In this document: in pieces, positions 1 to 9,395 of the stretch
Layout of the letters: each line of letters begins with the position of its first letter
Numbering within the stretch: the stretch's first letter is position 1
NCBI GenBank assembly: GCA_043763625.1
Contig: JAYULL010000030.1
Span: 3,953-67,952, forward strand
Length of the DNA stretch: 64,000 bases
DNA from: Rubrolithibacter sp043763625
GTDB taxonomy: Bacteria > Bacteroidota > Bacteroidia > Sphingobacteriales > Sphingobacteriaceae
Direction of reading: 5' to 3'
Made by a program: the position numbers and the translations under genes
Notes under the pieces: generated by a model
What the model was told of the DNA's origin: nothing
The model's input: the letters and a program-made list of their open reading frames with translations, nothing else
Database searches by the model: none

Positions 1-2081
1 ATGATATTTCGATAGCTGACTCAAAGGGAAAAACAATTATAAACAGTGTGTTAATTCATCCTGAGGGAAACCAAATTGTTGCTGAAAATCTGGAAGACTC
101 ATTTGATGGATATTTTGGAAATGAGGAAAAGGAAACCGGAATTATAGGGGACCCGAATTATTCACATAAAATTTCCGGTAACCCTAAAGGCAGTCCTTCA
201 TCCTCACTATTAGAAATATCGCTTTCAGCAAATGAACGATTTTACGGAGGCGGAAATACCAGCCGTAAAAATATTCAGCATCGTGGCACAGCCTTGCGTA
301 TGTTGGCCACCTATCAAAAAACTGAATTTCCAATGCCGTTTATTATGAGTTCAAACGGCTGGGGAATTTTTAATAATACTACTTCACTCAACTATTTTGA
401 TATAGGCCGTTTTCAGAATGATAAGTTGTTTGTGTACAATCAAGGTGGTGGCGGGGATATGGATTTTTACCTTATGATGGGTAATTCTATGGAGGAGGTT
501 ATTAACCAATACACCACCATTACCGGCAAACCATACCTTTTGCCTAAATGGGCCTATGGCCTGGCTTTTGGCGGTAATACAATGGAAAATCAGTTTGATG
601 TAATGAACGATGCTGTACGTTTCAGGGACGAAAAAATCCCTTGTGAAATTTTCTGGTTGGAGCCCCAGTGGATGGCTAAAAACTATGATTTTTCAACCAC
701 TAAAAATTGGAACCTAGACAAATTTCCGGCAGAGCCTTTTTGGGAGGTTAGTAATTTTAAAAAATACGAATCAAGGACATTGTTTATATCTAAACTGCAC
801 AACCTTGGATTTAAACTGGCTTTATGGCTATGTATTGATCACGACTTGAGTATTGAAGAAGAAGATCACCTTGCTCAAAAAGCAGGAAAGCCGTTATCGG
901 GAAAAGAACATTGGTTTCCGCATCTCACCCGTTTTATAGATCAGGGCATTGATGGGTTTAAATTAGATCCGGGCCGTACACTTGATCAACATCCTGACAG
1001 AGAATATTTCAACGAAAAGACAGATGCAGAGATGCATAACCTGAACCAGGTTCTTCTTCCCAAGCAAATGTACAATACCTTCAAAGACCACAAAGGCATC
1101 CGGTCGTTTCATCACTACTGTGGCGGTTATGCCGGTACGCAGCACTGGGGGGCATCTACCGGTGGCGATAATGGCGGTGGAAAGGATGCCTTATTTGATC
1201 AACTAAATCTTGGGTTAAGTGGTGCTTTAAATACCTCGGCCGATGTTTTAGAAGGAATTGACGATAATAAAGCGGGCATTCATCTTGGTTTTTTTCTTCC
1301 TTGGGTTCAGGTAAACAGTTGGTACAGCCTACATCATCCGTGGTATATGAAGCCTGAGGAAAAAGAAACTTTTCGTTATTATGCACAACTTAGAAATAGT
1401 CTGGCACCATATATTTACTCCGCAGCCATACAAGGAAGCCAAACCGGTATGCCAATTTTGAGAGCTTTGCCGCTTGTTTTTCCGGACGACCGAAAAGTGG
1501 ATAACATGATTTATCAATACATGTTCGGTGAAAATCTATTGGTGGGAGTGTTTAGTGATTCCATTTACCTTCCAAAGGGATCGTGGATAAATTATTGGAC
1601 AGGAGAAAAATATACCGGAGAAAAAACCATTCGTTGCAAAGTGCCGGAAACCAGAGGGGGGCTTTTATTTATTAAGAGCGGAGCTATTATTCCATACCAA
1701 AAGCCGTCGCAATACATCACTGAAAATCCTGTGGATACCATAATTCTAAAGGTTTATCCAAATAAGTCAGGTTCGTACACTTTATATGAGGATGATGGGC
1801 GTTCGTTTGATTTTGAGAAAGGCAATATTGCCCAAACACTGTTCAATTGTATTGAAGGAAATAACAAGATTGAATTTATAATAAACCCAACACTAGGTAA
1901 GTACAAGGGTATACTTAGTTCAAGAACTTATATCATTGAAATATACACGGAAAAAGTGCCTTCGTCGGTTTTTTTGGATGGTAATAAAATTAAAAATTGG
2001 AGCTATGATTCAGCAGGAAAATTAACCATAGCCTTAGCGAAGAGGGATATTAACGAAAAACAAATTTTAACCATCCTTTAA
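1..2081 (+). CDS. Glycoside hydrolase family 31 (alpha-glucosidase/alpha-xylosidase type), 5'-truncated by window edge
   Basis: Hydrolyses alpha-linked glycosides with retention. The frame stays open to base 3, upstream of the GTG at 48, so the gene starts outside the window. Numbering from that GTG, a GH31 barrel is visible: the substrate-binding stretch FWLEPQW near 202-208, the nucleophile motif GFKLD with D307, and the acid/base candidate D374 in TGGDNGGG. A C-terminal beta domain follows, with the YTLYEDDGRSFDF signature of DUF5110 near residues 585-600. The visible part is already 677 residues, so little beyond the N-terminal beta-sandwich is missing. Whether it is secreted cannot be seen because the start is absent. 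The beta-helix lipoprotein 237 bases downstream on the same strand suggests a polysaccharide utilisation setting. The exact substrate (glucose, xylose or other) is not decidable here. Confidence 0.9.
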   Translation, partial: DISIADSKGKTIINSVLIHPEGNQIVAENLEDSFDGYFGNEEKETGIIGDPNYSHKISGNPKGSPSSSLLEISLSANERFYGGGNTSRKNIQHRGTALRMLATYQKTEFPMPFIMSSNGWGIFNNTTSLNYFDIGRFQNDKLFVYNQGGGGDMDFYLMMGNSMEEVINQYTTITGKPYLLPKWAYGLAFGGNTMENQFDVMNDAVRFRDEKIPCEIFWLEPQWMAKNYDFSTTKNWNLDKFPAEPFWEVSNFKKYESRTLFISKLHNLGFKLALWLCIDHDLSIEEEDHLAQKAGKPLSGKEHWFPHLTRFIDQGIDGFKLDPGRTLDQHPDREYFNEKTDAEMHNLNQVLLPKQMYNTFKDHKGIRSFHHYCGGYAGTQHWGASTGGDNGGGKDALFDQLNLGLSGALNTSADVLEGIDDNKAGIHLGFFLPWVQVNSWYSLHHPWYMKPEEKETFRYYAQLRNSLAPYIYSAAIQGSQTGMPILRALPLVFPDDRKVDNMIYQYMFGENLLVGVFSDSIYLPKGSWINYWTGEKYTGEKTIRCKVPETRGGLLFIKSGAIIPYQKPSQYITENPVDTIILKVYPNKSGSYTLYEDDGRSFDFEKGNIAQTLFNCIEGNNKIEFIINPTLGKYKGILSSRTYIIEIYTEKVPSSVFLDGNKIKNWSYDSAGKLTIALAKRDINEKQILTIL

Positions 2082-2318
2082 GAAAGTTTAACGTTGGATT
2101 CTTCCTGCGAAAAAGCAATGAAAAGGCCGGGTATTCCTTAGTGTTCTTTAAACAGTCAATTTAAATCTTGGGGAGAGCATGTTTGTTAAACTGCCGCGCA
2201 ATAACCATATAGTTAATTAATATAAATGCCTAAATGAGTATGAGAAAAGAAAATGAGTTAAAAAGATATTTTAAGATATTGAATTGCCCTTTATTTAAAA
2301 TTTAAAAAAAAATAAACC

Positions 2319-4256
2319 ATGAGCGTTGTAGTAAAAAGATGCCTATATCTATATTTTATATCCCTTTTCTTTTGTTGCTTCTCTTGCAAAACACCTGCTA
2401 TTTATGTTGCTAATACGGGTAATGACCATAACCCGGGTTCAAGTTCGAAGCCCGTGGCGTCTATTCAAAAGGCCTTGGAATTGTCTCGTGATCAACTCAA
2501 AGAGAAGATTATTATTCGAGAAGGTAAATATTATGATGTGTCTGTTAATCTGCTTGCTAAGGATTCCGGTTTAACCATTTCAGGCGAGGCAAAAAAGAAT
2601 GTGAATTTGTATGGTGGGATTTTATTAAAGAATTGGCGCAAAGAGGGTAATTGGTTTGTAACAGATGTGGCCGGGGTAAAAAATAAGAGTTGGGACTTTC
2701 GACTTTTAATGGTGAATGATACTTTACGCAACCGTGCCCGGCTGCGGGAAGCGGGAGCATTAACACATTTAAGTAATTGGGATTACGAGTGGATGAGTGC
2801 CCAAGGAGGCTGGTCTAAAAAACCGTCAACTGAAGACTTGAGTACCCTGATTTATAATCCCAAAGACTTAGGAAGCCGGCTTGATATTAATAATGCTGAG
2901 TTAACAGTGTTTCACATGTGGGATGATTCTTATGTAAATTTAAAATCAATTGATACCGTTAAACACCAGTTGAAATTTGGTTTCCCGGCAACGCATCCTC
3001 CGGGATCATTTAAGAATTTTGGAGTAGAAAAGGCGCAACAATATATTGTTTGGAATACAAAAGAAGGGATGAAGCAACCCGGACAATGGTATTTAGATCG
3101 GACCTCCGAAAAATTGTATTACTGGCCATTTTTGCATGAGAAATTAGAAAATATGGAAGCTTTGGTTCCAACTAAAAATCAAATAATCAATTTGGAAAAA
3201 GGAGCCAATCATATAAATATTCAAAACATTCAGCTATCGTGTGCAGGCGCACCAATTTCAAATGCAGGCTATGGAGCAAATGAAATTCAGGGCGCAATAC
3301 AAGCAAATGGTGTCAATGATATCAATTTCAGGAATGTGTCAGTGAAAAATACTAGTGGTTGGGCTATCAAGGTTAAAGGTGCTGATATTTCAATTACGGC
3401 TTCAGAATTTTCAAGTACCTATGCCGGTGGAATATCCTTTGAAGGCAAAAATATCCGGGTAGAAAGATGCGGGATTCATGATATAGGTAAATTATATAAT
3501 GGATCAGTAGGGATTAACGGGGATGGTGAAAATAATATAGTTTCGCATTGCGAATTGTTCAACTTACCCTATGCCGGCATCAATGGGTTGGGAAAACGCT
3601 CAATTGCAGAATATAACCTGATCTACAATTTTAAAACAATGCTTGAAGATGGTGGTGCTTTTTATTGTTATGGGGGCGATTCAACTGTTTACCGTAACAA
3701 TGCTGCACTTTCTGCAACAAGTAATACAAGGGAAGGGTGGACTTATTATTTCGATGAACAATCGAAAAACTGCATTATGGAAAACAACCTCGCATTCAAC
3801 ACCATTAATCCGGTACACAATCATATGGCTGATGGCATTATTATCCGGAATAATTTTTTTATAGATCAAACAAAGCAAAGGCTTACAAACCAGTTGTGTT
3901 CTAATATTCATTTTAGTGAAAATACCTTTGTTGCCGATAATATTAGTTTTATTAATCCTATCGGGGAAATACCGCTACAAAAAAAAGAAACCTATAATTC
4001 CGTATTTCAAAAGTATTATACTGCAAACGGTATAGTAGAATTTCGTGGAAATATGGTTTACAGCAATTCAGTGTCTCAGGAAATACTTCATATGTATGCA
4101 ACCAACAGATCTGAAAGAATGAAGATGGATCAAAATTCCTTGGTAACTGATCCTGCAAATAGACTGCTGCTTCGCACAAAAATCCCTGAAATTTTTAATA
4201 AGGTTGGGTATCGGGGTAATTTTAAGGAAGTTTTCCAAACATTAAATGAAGAGTAG
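2319..4256 (+). CDS. Right-handed parallel beta-helix lipoprotein (DUF1565/pectate-lyase-like fold)
   Basis: Probable surface or periplasmic lipoprotein that binds or cleaves a polysaccharide. The N-terminus is hydrophobic and ends in a lipobox-like CCFSC, with Cys23 as the likely lipidated residue. Residues 29-53 (YVANTGNDHNPGSSSKP) match the start of DUF1565/pectate-lyase-type helices. From about residue 290 to 570 there are short repeating strands rich in N, G and hydrophobics (for example ISFEGKNIRVERCGIHDIG) typical of Beta_helix repeats. The first third (about 85-290) is a beta-rich insert seen in alginate-lyase- and glycosidase-like relatives. No catalytic residues could be assigned, so lyase, epimerase or glycosidase activity are all open. 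ATG at 2319 follows an A-rich leader without a strong Shine-Dalgarno, usual for this phylum. Same strand as the GH31 gene before it. Confidence 0.8.
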   Translation: MSVVVKRCLYLYFISLFFCCFSCKTPAIYVANTGNDHNPGSSSKPVASIQKALELSRDQLKEKIIIREGKYYDVSVNLLAKDSGLTISGEAKKNVNLYGGILLKNWRKEGNWFVTDVAGVKNKSWDFRLLMVNDTLRNRARLREAGALTHLSNWDYEWMSAQGGWSKKPSTEDLSTLIYNPKDLGSRLDINNAELTVFHMWDDSYVNLKSIDTVKHQLKFGFPATHPPGSFKNFGVEKAQQYIVWNTKEGMKQPGQWYLDRTSEKLYYWPFLHEKLENMEALVPTKNQIINLEKGANHINIQNIQLSCAGAPISNAGYGANEIQGAIQANGVNDINFRNVSVKNTSGWAIKVKGADISITASEFSSTYAGGISFEGKNIRVERCGIHDIGKLYNGSVGINGDGENNIVSHCELFNLPYAGINGLGKRSIAEYNLIYNFKTMLEDGGAFYCYGGDSTVYRNNAALSATSNTREGWTYYFDEQSKNCIMENNLAFNTINPVHNHMADGIIIRNNFFIDQTKQRLTNQLCSNIHFSENTFVADNISFINPIGEIPLQKKETYNSVFQKYYTANGIVEFRGNMVYSNSVSQEILHMYATNRSERMKMDQNSLVTDPANRLLLRTKIPEIFNKVGYRGNFKEVFQTLNEE

Positions 4257-4445
4257 GGTGCATATTTCGGAATAATTGAAACTTCCGGCAAATCACCGTA
4301 TGATATTTCTTGTGAAAGAATCCTGTTGATCATAAAGTGACTTACAAGAGCACCGAGAAAACTTCATATAGAATCGGTTTTTACAACGCATTTAAGCGTA
4401 CTTAAAGAGGTTAAAGCGTTATGTAACCCTAGCCGGAAGCCGAAA

Positions 4446-4813
4446 TAAATACCGACAACATTGAAATTTCTTCCCAATGAATCCGAAGCTTTAGCAATTA
4501 GCGGCAAAGAAGCGGTTTTAGCGGCAGGAACATTTTTAGGGTTACTTTGCCCCTTAGTAGTGATAAAATGCGGAGCCGATGGAGCGTTAGTTTTTACGAG
4601 AGGAAAAGTAAAGGAATATAAAATTCTACCAAATTTACTTGCGGGATGAAATTAGTGGACACAACCGGAGCAGTGCATAATTTCGATGCCGGATTTATTT
4701 ACGAATGGCTTTCCGGCAGCGATTTAAATGAGTGCTTGTATGGAGCTGTATTGTGCGGAACGCGAAATTTAAAGGCTTTGGGCGGGATTAAATCCCAAGT
4801 AGTGTCAAAGTGA
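4446..4813 (+). pseudogene. Decayed PfkB-family sugar kinase (frameshifted fragment)
   Basis: Remnant of a PfkB/ribokinase-family carbohydrate kinase. One frame (TTG at 4461 to the stop at 4647-4649) reads FLPNESEALAISG...VVIKCGADGALVF, which is the middle of a PfkB kinase. The other frame (from 4646 to the stop at 4811-4813) continues with VDTTGAVHNFDAGFIYEWLS, the PfkB active-site block. The two frames meet at 4646-4649, so there is a frameshift. The active-site motif should be DTTGAGDNF; here it reads DTTGAVHNF, so the catalytic Asp is gone too. The N-terminal half is absent, with an in-frame stop at 4446-4448. The aminosugar deaminase gene follows on the same strand, so this was probably a kinase feeding the same pathway. 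Confidence 0.75.
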
Positions 4814-4871
4814 GTTTGGAAGTTGGAGAAGTTAGGGAGTCGGTGAAGCCGGAAAGTCCGGAAGCCGGGCC

Positions 4872-4971
4872 CTTTGTCATCCCGAGGCACGAGGGATCTT
4901 GAAGGGCGAGTGAATAAGTCGGGAATGTCTATACGTGTTTGGATTCCTCCTATCGTCGGAATGACAAAAGC
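4872..4971. repeat. About 100-bp fold-back (MITE/REP-like) intergenic element
   Basis: The left end reads CTTTGTCATCCCGAGGCACG and the right end, read on the other strand, is CTTTTGTCATTCCGACGATA; both continue into a GAGG(G/A)AT block. The two ends are therefore imperfect inverted repeats about 28 bases long around a 40-base middle. Elements with GTCATCCCGA-type ends are frequent in Bacteroidota intergenic DNA (established knowledge). The bases just before it (4814-4870) are a low-complexity run of GGAAG/GAAGT words (GGAAGTTGGAGAAGTTAGGG), also common between genes in this group. No second copy was noticed in this window. Confidence 0.55.
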
Positions 4972-5029
4972 CATGTTAATGGTTCAATTATTTCTCATCA
5001 AGGCAATTCTTTAATAGAACTTAAACATC

Positions 5030-5737
5030 ATGCAGATAAAATATTTTGTTAATTACGAGGCAATGAGCGAGGGAGCTTCGCAACAGATTGCAGCAAAAAT
5101 TATAGCCAAGCCCGATTTATTATTGTGTGCTGCGAGCGGTTCATCGCCTTTAGGTGCCTACAGAAAACTGGCTGAAAATAATTCGATTGGTTTTGAGCAA
5201 CTACGAATAATCAAGCTTGATGAATGGGGAGGAATCGAGATGAATAACCCGCAATCCTGCGAAAGTTTCCTACAAGAACATGTGCTCAAGCCTATGGAGA
5301 TACATCCCGACCGATATATAACTTTTCAAACAAATCCGAAAGATAAAGAAGCCGAATGCAGAATGGTGAGCACTTATCTTGAGAATAACGGGCCGATAGA
5401 TTTATGCGTTTTAGGTTTGGGGCTCAACGGGCATATCGCATTCAACGAGCCTGCAAATTTTCTTCAGCCTTTTGCACATGTCGCCGAACTTTCAGGCACT
5501 TCGATGCAGCATCCAATGGCCTCGCAGATGAATGAAAAACCTTCATTCGGGTTAACTTTAGGTATGGCCGAAATTCTGCAATCTCGTAAAATAATTATAG
5601 CGGTAACCGGAAGCAAAAAAAAGGAAATCGTCCGTGATTTTCTTTCCGGAAAGATTACAACCCGATTGCCGGCTTCGTTCTTATGGCTTCATCCGAATGT
5701 GGAATGCCTTGTCGATCAAACCGTTTTTGACGATTAA
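5030..5737 (+). CDS. Galactosamine-/glucosamine-6-phosphate deaminase-isomerase (AgaI/NagB family)
   Basis: Cytoplasmic aminosugar-6-phosphate isomerase/deaminase, converting the 6-phosphate of a 2-amino sugar to the ketose phosphate plus ammonia. The 235-residue length fits the family. The phosphate-loop region SGSSPLGAYRKL lies at about 36-47, the LDEWGG motif at 63-68 (Asp64 equivalent to the catalytic Asp of NagB) and the GLNGHIAFNEP block at 131-141 with His135 and Glu140. Classical NagB has DGH in that last motif; Asn133 here is the pattern I associate with the AgaI branch, so galactosamine-6-phosphate is a reasonable but unproven substrate. It follows the decayed PfkB kinase and precedes a large secreted glycosidase, which suggests a degradative locus for an aminosugar-containing glycan. 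Confidence 0.8.
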   Translation: MQIKYFVNYEAMSEGASQQIAAKIIAKPDLLLCAASGSSPLGAYRKLAENNSIGFEQLRIIKLDEWGGIEMNNPQSCESFLQEHVLKPMEIHPDRYITFQTNPKDKEAECRMVSTYLENNGPIDLCVLGLGLNGHIAFNEPANFLQPFAHVAELSGTSMQHPMASQMNEKPSFGLTLGMAEILQSRKIIIAVTGSKKKEIVRDFLSGKITTRLPASFLWLHPNVECLVDQTVFDD

Positions 5738-5742
5738 AAAAT

Positions 5743-5750
5743 TATATTTG
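5743..5750 (+). promoter_or_regulatory. Candidate Bacteroidota -7 element (TATATTTG)
   Basis: TATATTTG matches the TAnnTTTG -7 consensus of the Bacteroidota primary sigma factor and lies 56 bases before the ATG of the large GH gene. No TTTG is present at the expected -33 spacing, so the call rests on one half-site. Confidence 0.35.
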
Positions 5751-5806
5751 AGCGGGCGGGACTTTTTCTTATCTGACTTTTCTACCAAACAATCAATTAT
5801 TAAATC

Positions 5807-8800
5807 ATGAAACTTTTAACACGAATAATTACTTTCTCCTTTTTCATTTTTTGCGGTTTTTTTGCAATCACTGCGAAAGCCCAAATGGTAGAAGGAACCG
5901 AGATTCCCGAATTCGGCGAAACATTCGGCGTAGATGTCAACAAAAAAGATTTTAACGTACAAGCTTATCTCATTAAGAGCTCAGTTCCGGCAAATATTCT
6001 TTGGCCGAATGACAAAGCAGTTTTAACTGTTCAACTGGTTAATAACTCCGATATTCCGGCAAAGATATCCGGCAAGTTAGAAGTTATAGGCTATGGAACA
6101 AAAGGTCGTCCCGGTGATATTTGGAAGCCTCAAATGTTTAAAGCAGGCGACTTTGGTTCTGCGCCGATTGAAGTTGAAATCCCCGCCAAGGGCTATAAAA
6201 ATATCGAGTTAAATCCAACAATACCCGAGGTTTTTGGAGCCTACGGGTTAGTGGCCGATTTAGGGAAAGACGGTCGCCAGTTTATAACAAGCTGTGTTCG
6301 TACATTCGCAAACCAAAACGGTAAATTACAATATCCAAGTTTTTGTTTAGATGATATTTCGCCTGATGTGCTAAGCCGTTTAGGTGCACAGGCTATTCGT
6401 TCGGGTGTAGAATACAAGCCGACTACCGCACCCGATTTTAAGGATTGGTACGAGGGATTGCGTAAAAAATTTGCCGAGTATTCTAAAGCTAACGTAGTCG
6501 TGCTGATTAAAATGGGTGCTCCCGATGCACTCGGTAAAATTCATCCTTTAGGTATGCCTCGCCCTTGGCTTAACGCGAAAGGTGTGATGCAAAACACTAA
6601 AACTGATATGGCTTGGTTGCCCGAACATGACGAGGATTTTAAAAAACTTTGCTACATGCTGGTTCGCGATTTCGGTTGGCCGAAAGGGCCGATTAACGCA
6701 ATGGCCTTATGGAACGAACCCTGGGAAGGCATTTCAATTTCAGGTTGGGGAGCCGACATGCCTCGCTACCGCGAAATCTATACAAAAATGGCCGAAGCGG
6801 TTGAAGAAGCCCGAAGCAAAGACGGTATTGATGTTTTAATAGGAGGCGGAAGTTCTACCTCCAACGCTTTGGATAAATTCTTTGGCGACGGCAAAGACAC
6901 GTTTAAAGACCGTTTTGATTTTTGCAGCATTCACTATCAGGGAATGGCATCGTTTGCAGGGATAAAGGATTGGGTCGACCGAAAATCTCCACGCGGAAGA
7001 GTTAAAATTTGGGATACCGAAAGTTGGGTTGCAAATACCGACGATAGAGTTGCCGCTGTAGTTTCAACTAATAAAGCAGCGGGCTACGATAGAGCCATGG
7101 GAATTTACGGCGGAAACATTGCCCACGTAAATTGGCAGCGATATAAAACTGAAAGCGCTGAGAAAGAAGCGCAAATTACTAGTGCTTGGTCCGTTGCGGC
7201 TTCGATCGGTGCTTCGCAACACTTTTTAGGAGAAAGAAAGTTCAAAGAAATCTTATTCAAGAACGGCTTGCCTTGGGTAATGGTTTTTGAAGGAATAGAT
7301 AACCCGGACGACGGTACTTTAGTTGTTGTAGGTGATATCGGCGAAGAATTCGGGGCCAACAATATTCTTTTTAGAACTGCTCGGGGACTAAAAGAAGTGG
7401 CTCATAAAGAAGAACTGAAGAAGAAACTTGCAGGATTAAATCCCGAAACGCAAAAAGAAGAAATTGCAAAAGCCGGGAAAGAAATTTCGGCTTTCGAAGT
7501 TTTAGCAGACGCCTCTCTAACCTTTGCAAATCAGGAAGGGAAGTTCAACTTGTTCGACTTTTACGGAAATCCGGTTAACAAAGTCGGAAATAAAATAACC
7601 GTTCCATTAGACAGTCGCGGTTTCTTTTTGCGTAGCAACGGAAGTGCCGGTTCATTTCAAAAATTGTTGCAAGCGGTGAAAACTTCGGACATAAAAGGAA
7701 TAGAACCGCTTGAAACCGTTGTTTACGATTTGCTCGCTCCTGTTTCGGCCAAGCCGGAATTGAAGTTAAAGTTGACTAATGTGTTAAACCGGACTGTTAC
7801 CGGCAACTTGAATCTAAAGCTCGGGAATTTGAGATTAGAGAAACCGACTCAAACCTTAACGTTTAAAGCTCACGAAGAGAAAATCCTAAATGTTAAGATA
7901 ATCGGAGGCAGTGCTACCGCGAATAATACTTATCCGATTGCGTTAAATTTTGCTGCCGGGAAAGACGGGAAAGCAGTTCATGAAGAGGATGTACATGTAA
8001 ACGTGATTTCGAAACGAACAATTAAGGTCGACGGTAAATTAGACGATTGGAAAGATGCTTTTACCCAAACTATTAAAGATGATGAGAACCCGTCGTTGAG
8101 TCTAACGGAAGCGGCTTGGTTCCCATTTAAAAACTTCGATGCAAACATTAAAACCGGTTTGGCAAACGGCTACTTAGCCTACGACGACAAGTACTTTTAC
8201 TTTGCTTCTAAAGTTGCAGATCAAACACCCGACAGCGGCATGATCCGTTTCGAAAACCGAAACGACGACGAGTTTTACTATCCCGAAAAAGTCCATGTGC
8301 CTTATAATGCGTTTCGCTTTGGCGGAGCAATGAAAGGTGAAGGAATTTCTTATTCAGCAAGATGGACGGGGTTCATCAAGCCCGAAAAATCCGGCGAGTA
8401 CGCTATATCCGTTTCTTCAAACAAACCCGTTCGATTTTGGGTAAACAACAAACGTATTGAAGGTGCCGGAAAGGTAATGTTGGATGCAAAAAAGGCTGTG
8501 CCGGTTAAACTAGAATTAGAAAATGAAGTCGGCGATGCGGAGGTGAGCTTGAATTGGGAGAGTGATAAAACGAAAAAAGAAATCATTCCGGCAAATGTGC
8601 TTTATACTTCTGCAGATTCGAAAAGTAAAGAAGGCGACGGCTTAAAAGGCGAATATTATAACGGTCCGCAATTTAACGTGCAGCGAGTAACACGAACGGA
8701 TACAGAAATTGATTTCCGGTGGAAAGAAAGCGAAGCGCCTGATGCACAATTTACAAAAGATTCGTTGGTAGAACTTACTTGGCCAAAGGGCGTTCGGCGC

Positions 8801-9349
8801 TACTCGTATCGGAACGATCCGGAATTACCTTCCGGGAACTTTCAGAACCACGACAATGTTCAAATAGCTTTTAATGTAGTGCCGGAAAAAGAGAAGGAAA
8901 TGTATACTTTCCCGGCGGGAACAATGGCGGGATTTACCAATTATCAATGTACAGATTATGAATATGCTTTGAATCCGGTTTCCCCGAAATACGGAGGCGG
9001 TGTTGAAATATGGCGATTGAAAGTTCCGGGAATGCCTCACAAGCATTTCTTCCCGCGGCAAGGCGCTTCAGAATTTGACGGTCCGGTAAAAAACGGAAAT
9101 CTGGCAATAACTCGAGAAGGGAATACGCGAATTGTAGAAGCCGCAATTCCGTGGTCCGAAATTCCGGATGTAAAGCAACGGTTAGATAAGGGCCAAACCA
9201 TTAAGTTTTCTTTCCGGGTTAACGACAACAAATCCGACGGCTGCATGGAATTAGCTCGGGGAAGAAGCGTTTCTAAAATCAATAATTCGTTTCATGTGGA
9301 TTGGAAGGAGCATTGGGCAAATGAGGTGGAGTTTGGGTTTGAGAAGTAG
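5807..9349 (+). CDS. Large secreted clan GH-A glycoside hydrolase with CBM9-like and PA14-like domains
   Basis: Exported multidomain glycosidase of 1180 residues. A signal peptide is seen at 1-26 (cut after AKAQ). An N-terminal beta-sandwich is followed by a TIM barrel at about 180-480, with the acid/base NE pair in ALWNEPWEG (Glu304) and a candidate nucleophile Glu405 in IWDTESW, the clan GH-A arrangement seen in GH39-like enzymes. After a beta region (about 640-735) a CBM9-like start appears (VDGKLDDWKDAF, then AYDDKYFYFASKV), then a PA14-like segment (ARWTGFIKPEKSGEYAISV, followed by GLKGEYYNG), and then strands that look like the rest of the CBM9-like fold up to the C-terminus. No T9SS tail is seen. 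The last 118 bases of the gene are duplicated at 10098-10215. Its substrate is unknown. Confidence 0.8.
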   Translation: MKLLTRIITFSFFIFCGFFAITAKAQMVEGTEIPEFGETFGVDVNKKDFNVQAYLIKSSVPANILWPNDKAVLTVQLVNNSDIPAKISGKLEVIGYGTKGRPGDIWKPQMFKAGDFGSAPIEVEIPAKGYKNIELNPTIPEVFGAYGLVADLGKDGRQFITSCVRTFANQNGKLQYPSFCLDDISPDVLSRLGAQAIRSGVEYKPTTAPDFKDWYEGLRKKFAEYSKANVVVLIKMGAPDALGKIHPLGMPRPWLNAKGVMQNTKTDMAWLPEHDEDFKKLCYMLVRDFGWPKGPINAMALWNEPWEGISISGWGADMPRYREIYTKMAEAVEEARSKDGIDVLIGGGSSTSNALDKFFGDGKDTFKDRFDFCSIHYQGMASFAGIKDWVDRKSPRGRVKIWDTESWVANTDDRVAAVVSTNKAAGYDRAMGIYGGNIAHVNWQRYKTESAEKEAQITSAWSVAASIGASQHFLGERKFKEILFKNGLPWVMVFEGIDNPDDGTLVVVGDIGEEFGANNILFRTARGLKEVAHKEELKKKLAGLNPETQKEEIAKAGKEISAFEVLADASLTFANQEGKFNLFDFYGNPVNKVGNKITVPLDSRGFFLRSNGSAGSFQKLLQAVKTSDIKGIEPLETVVYDLLAPVSAKPELKLKLTNVLNRTVTGNLNLKLGNLRLEKPTQTLTFKAHEEKILNVKIIGGSATANNTYPIALNFAAGKDGKAVHEEDVHVNVISKRTIKVDGKLDDWKDAFTQTIKDDENPSLSLTEAAWFPFKNFDANIKTGLANGYLAYDDKYFYFASKVADQTPDSGMIRFENRNDDEFYYPEKVHVPYNAFRFGGAMKGEGISYSARWTGFIKPEKSGEYAISVSSNKPVRFWVNNKRIEGAGKVMLDAKKAVPVKLELENEVGDAEVSLNWESDKTKKEIIPANVLYTSADSKSKEGDGLKGEYYNGPQFNVQRVTRTDTEIDFRWKESEAPDAQFTKDSLVELTWPKGVRRYSYRNDPELPSGNFQNHDNVQIAFNVVPEKEKEMYTFPAGTMAGFTNYQCTDYEYALNPVSPKYGGGVEIWRLKVPGMPHKHFFPRQGASEFDGPVKNGNLAITREGNTRIVEAAIPWSEIPDVKQRLDKGQTIKFSFRVNDNKSDGCMELARGRSVSKINNSFHVDWKEHWANEVEFGFEK

Positions 9350-9377
9350 GAAGGATTTTATTCTTGTTCCTTTATAT

Positions 9378-9385
9378 TACTTTTG
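9378..9385 (+). promoter_or_regulatory. Candidate -7 element (TACTTTTG) for the MNT gene
   Basis: TACTTTTG fits TAnnTTTG and ends 10 bases before the ATG at 9396. Transcription would then begin only a few bases upstream of the start codon, giving a very short or leaderless mRNA. No clear -33 box was found. Confidence 0.35.
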
Positions 9386-9395
9386 AAAAACGGAT

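Noticed and set aside
5030..5737. Naming the deaminase nagB outright
   Set aside because: The GxGLNGH motif has Asn where classical NagB has Asp, so AgaI-type or another isomerase is as likely; only the family is given.
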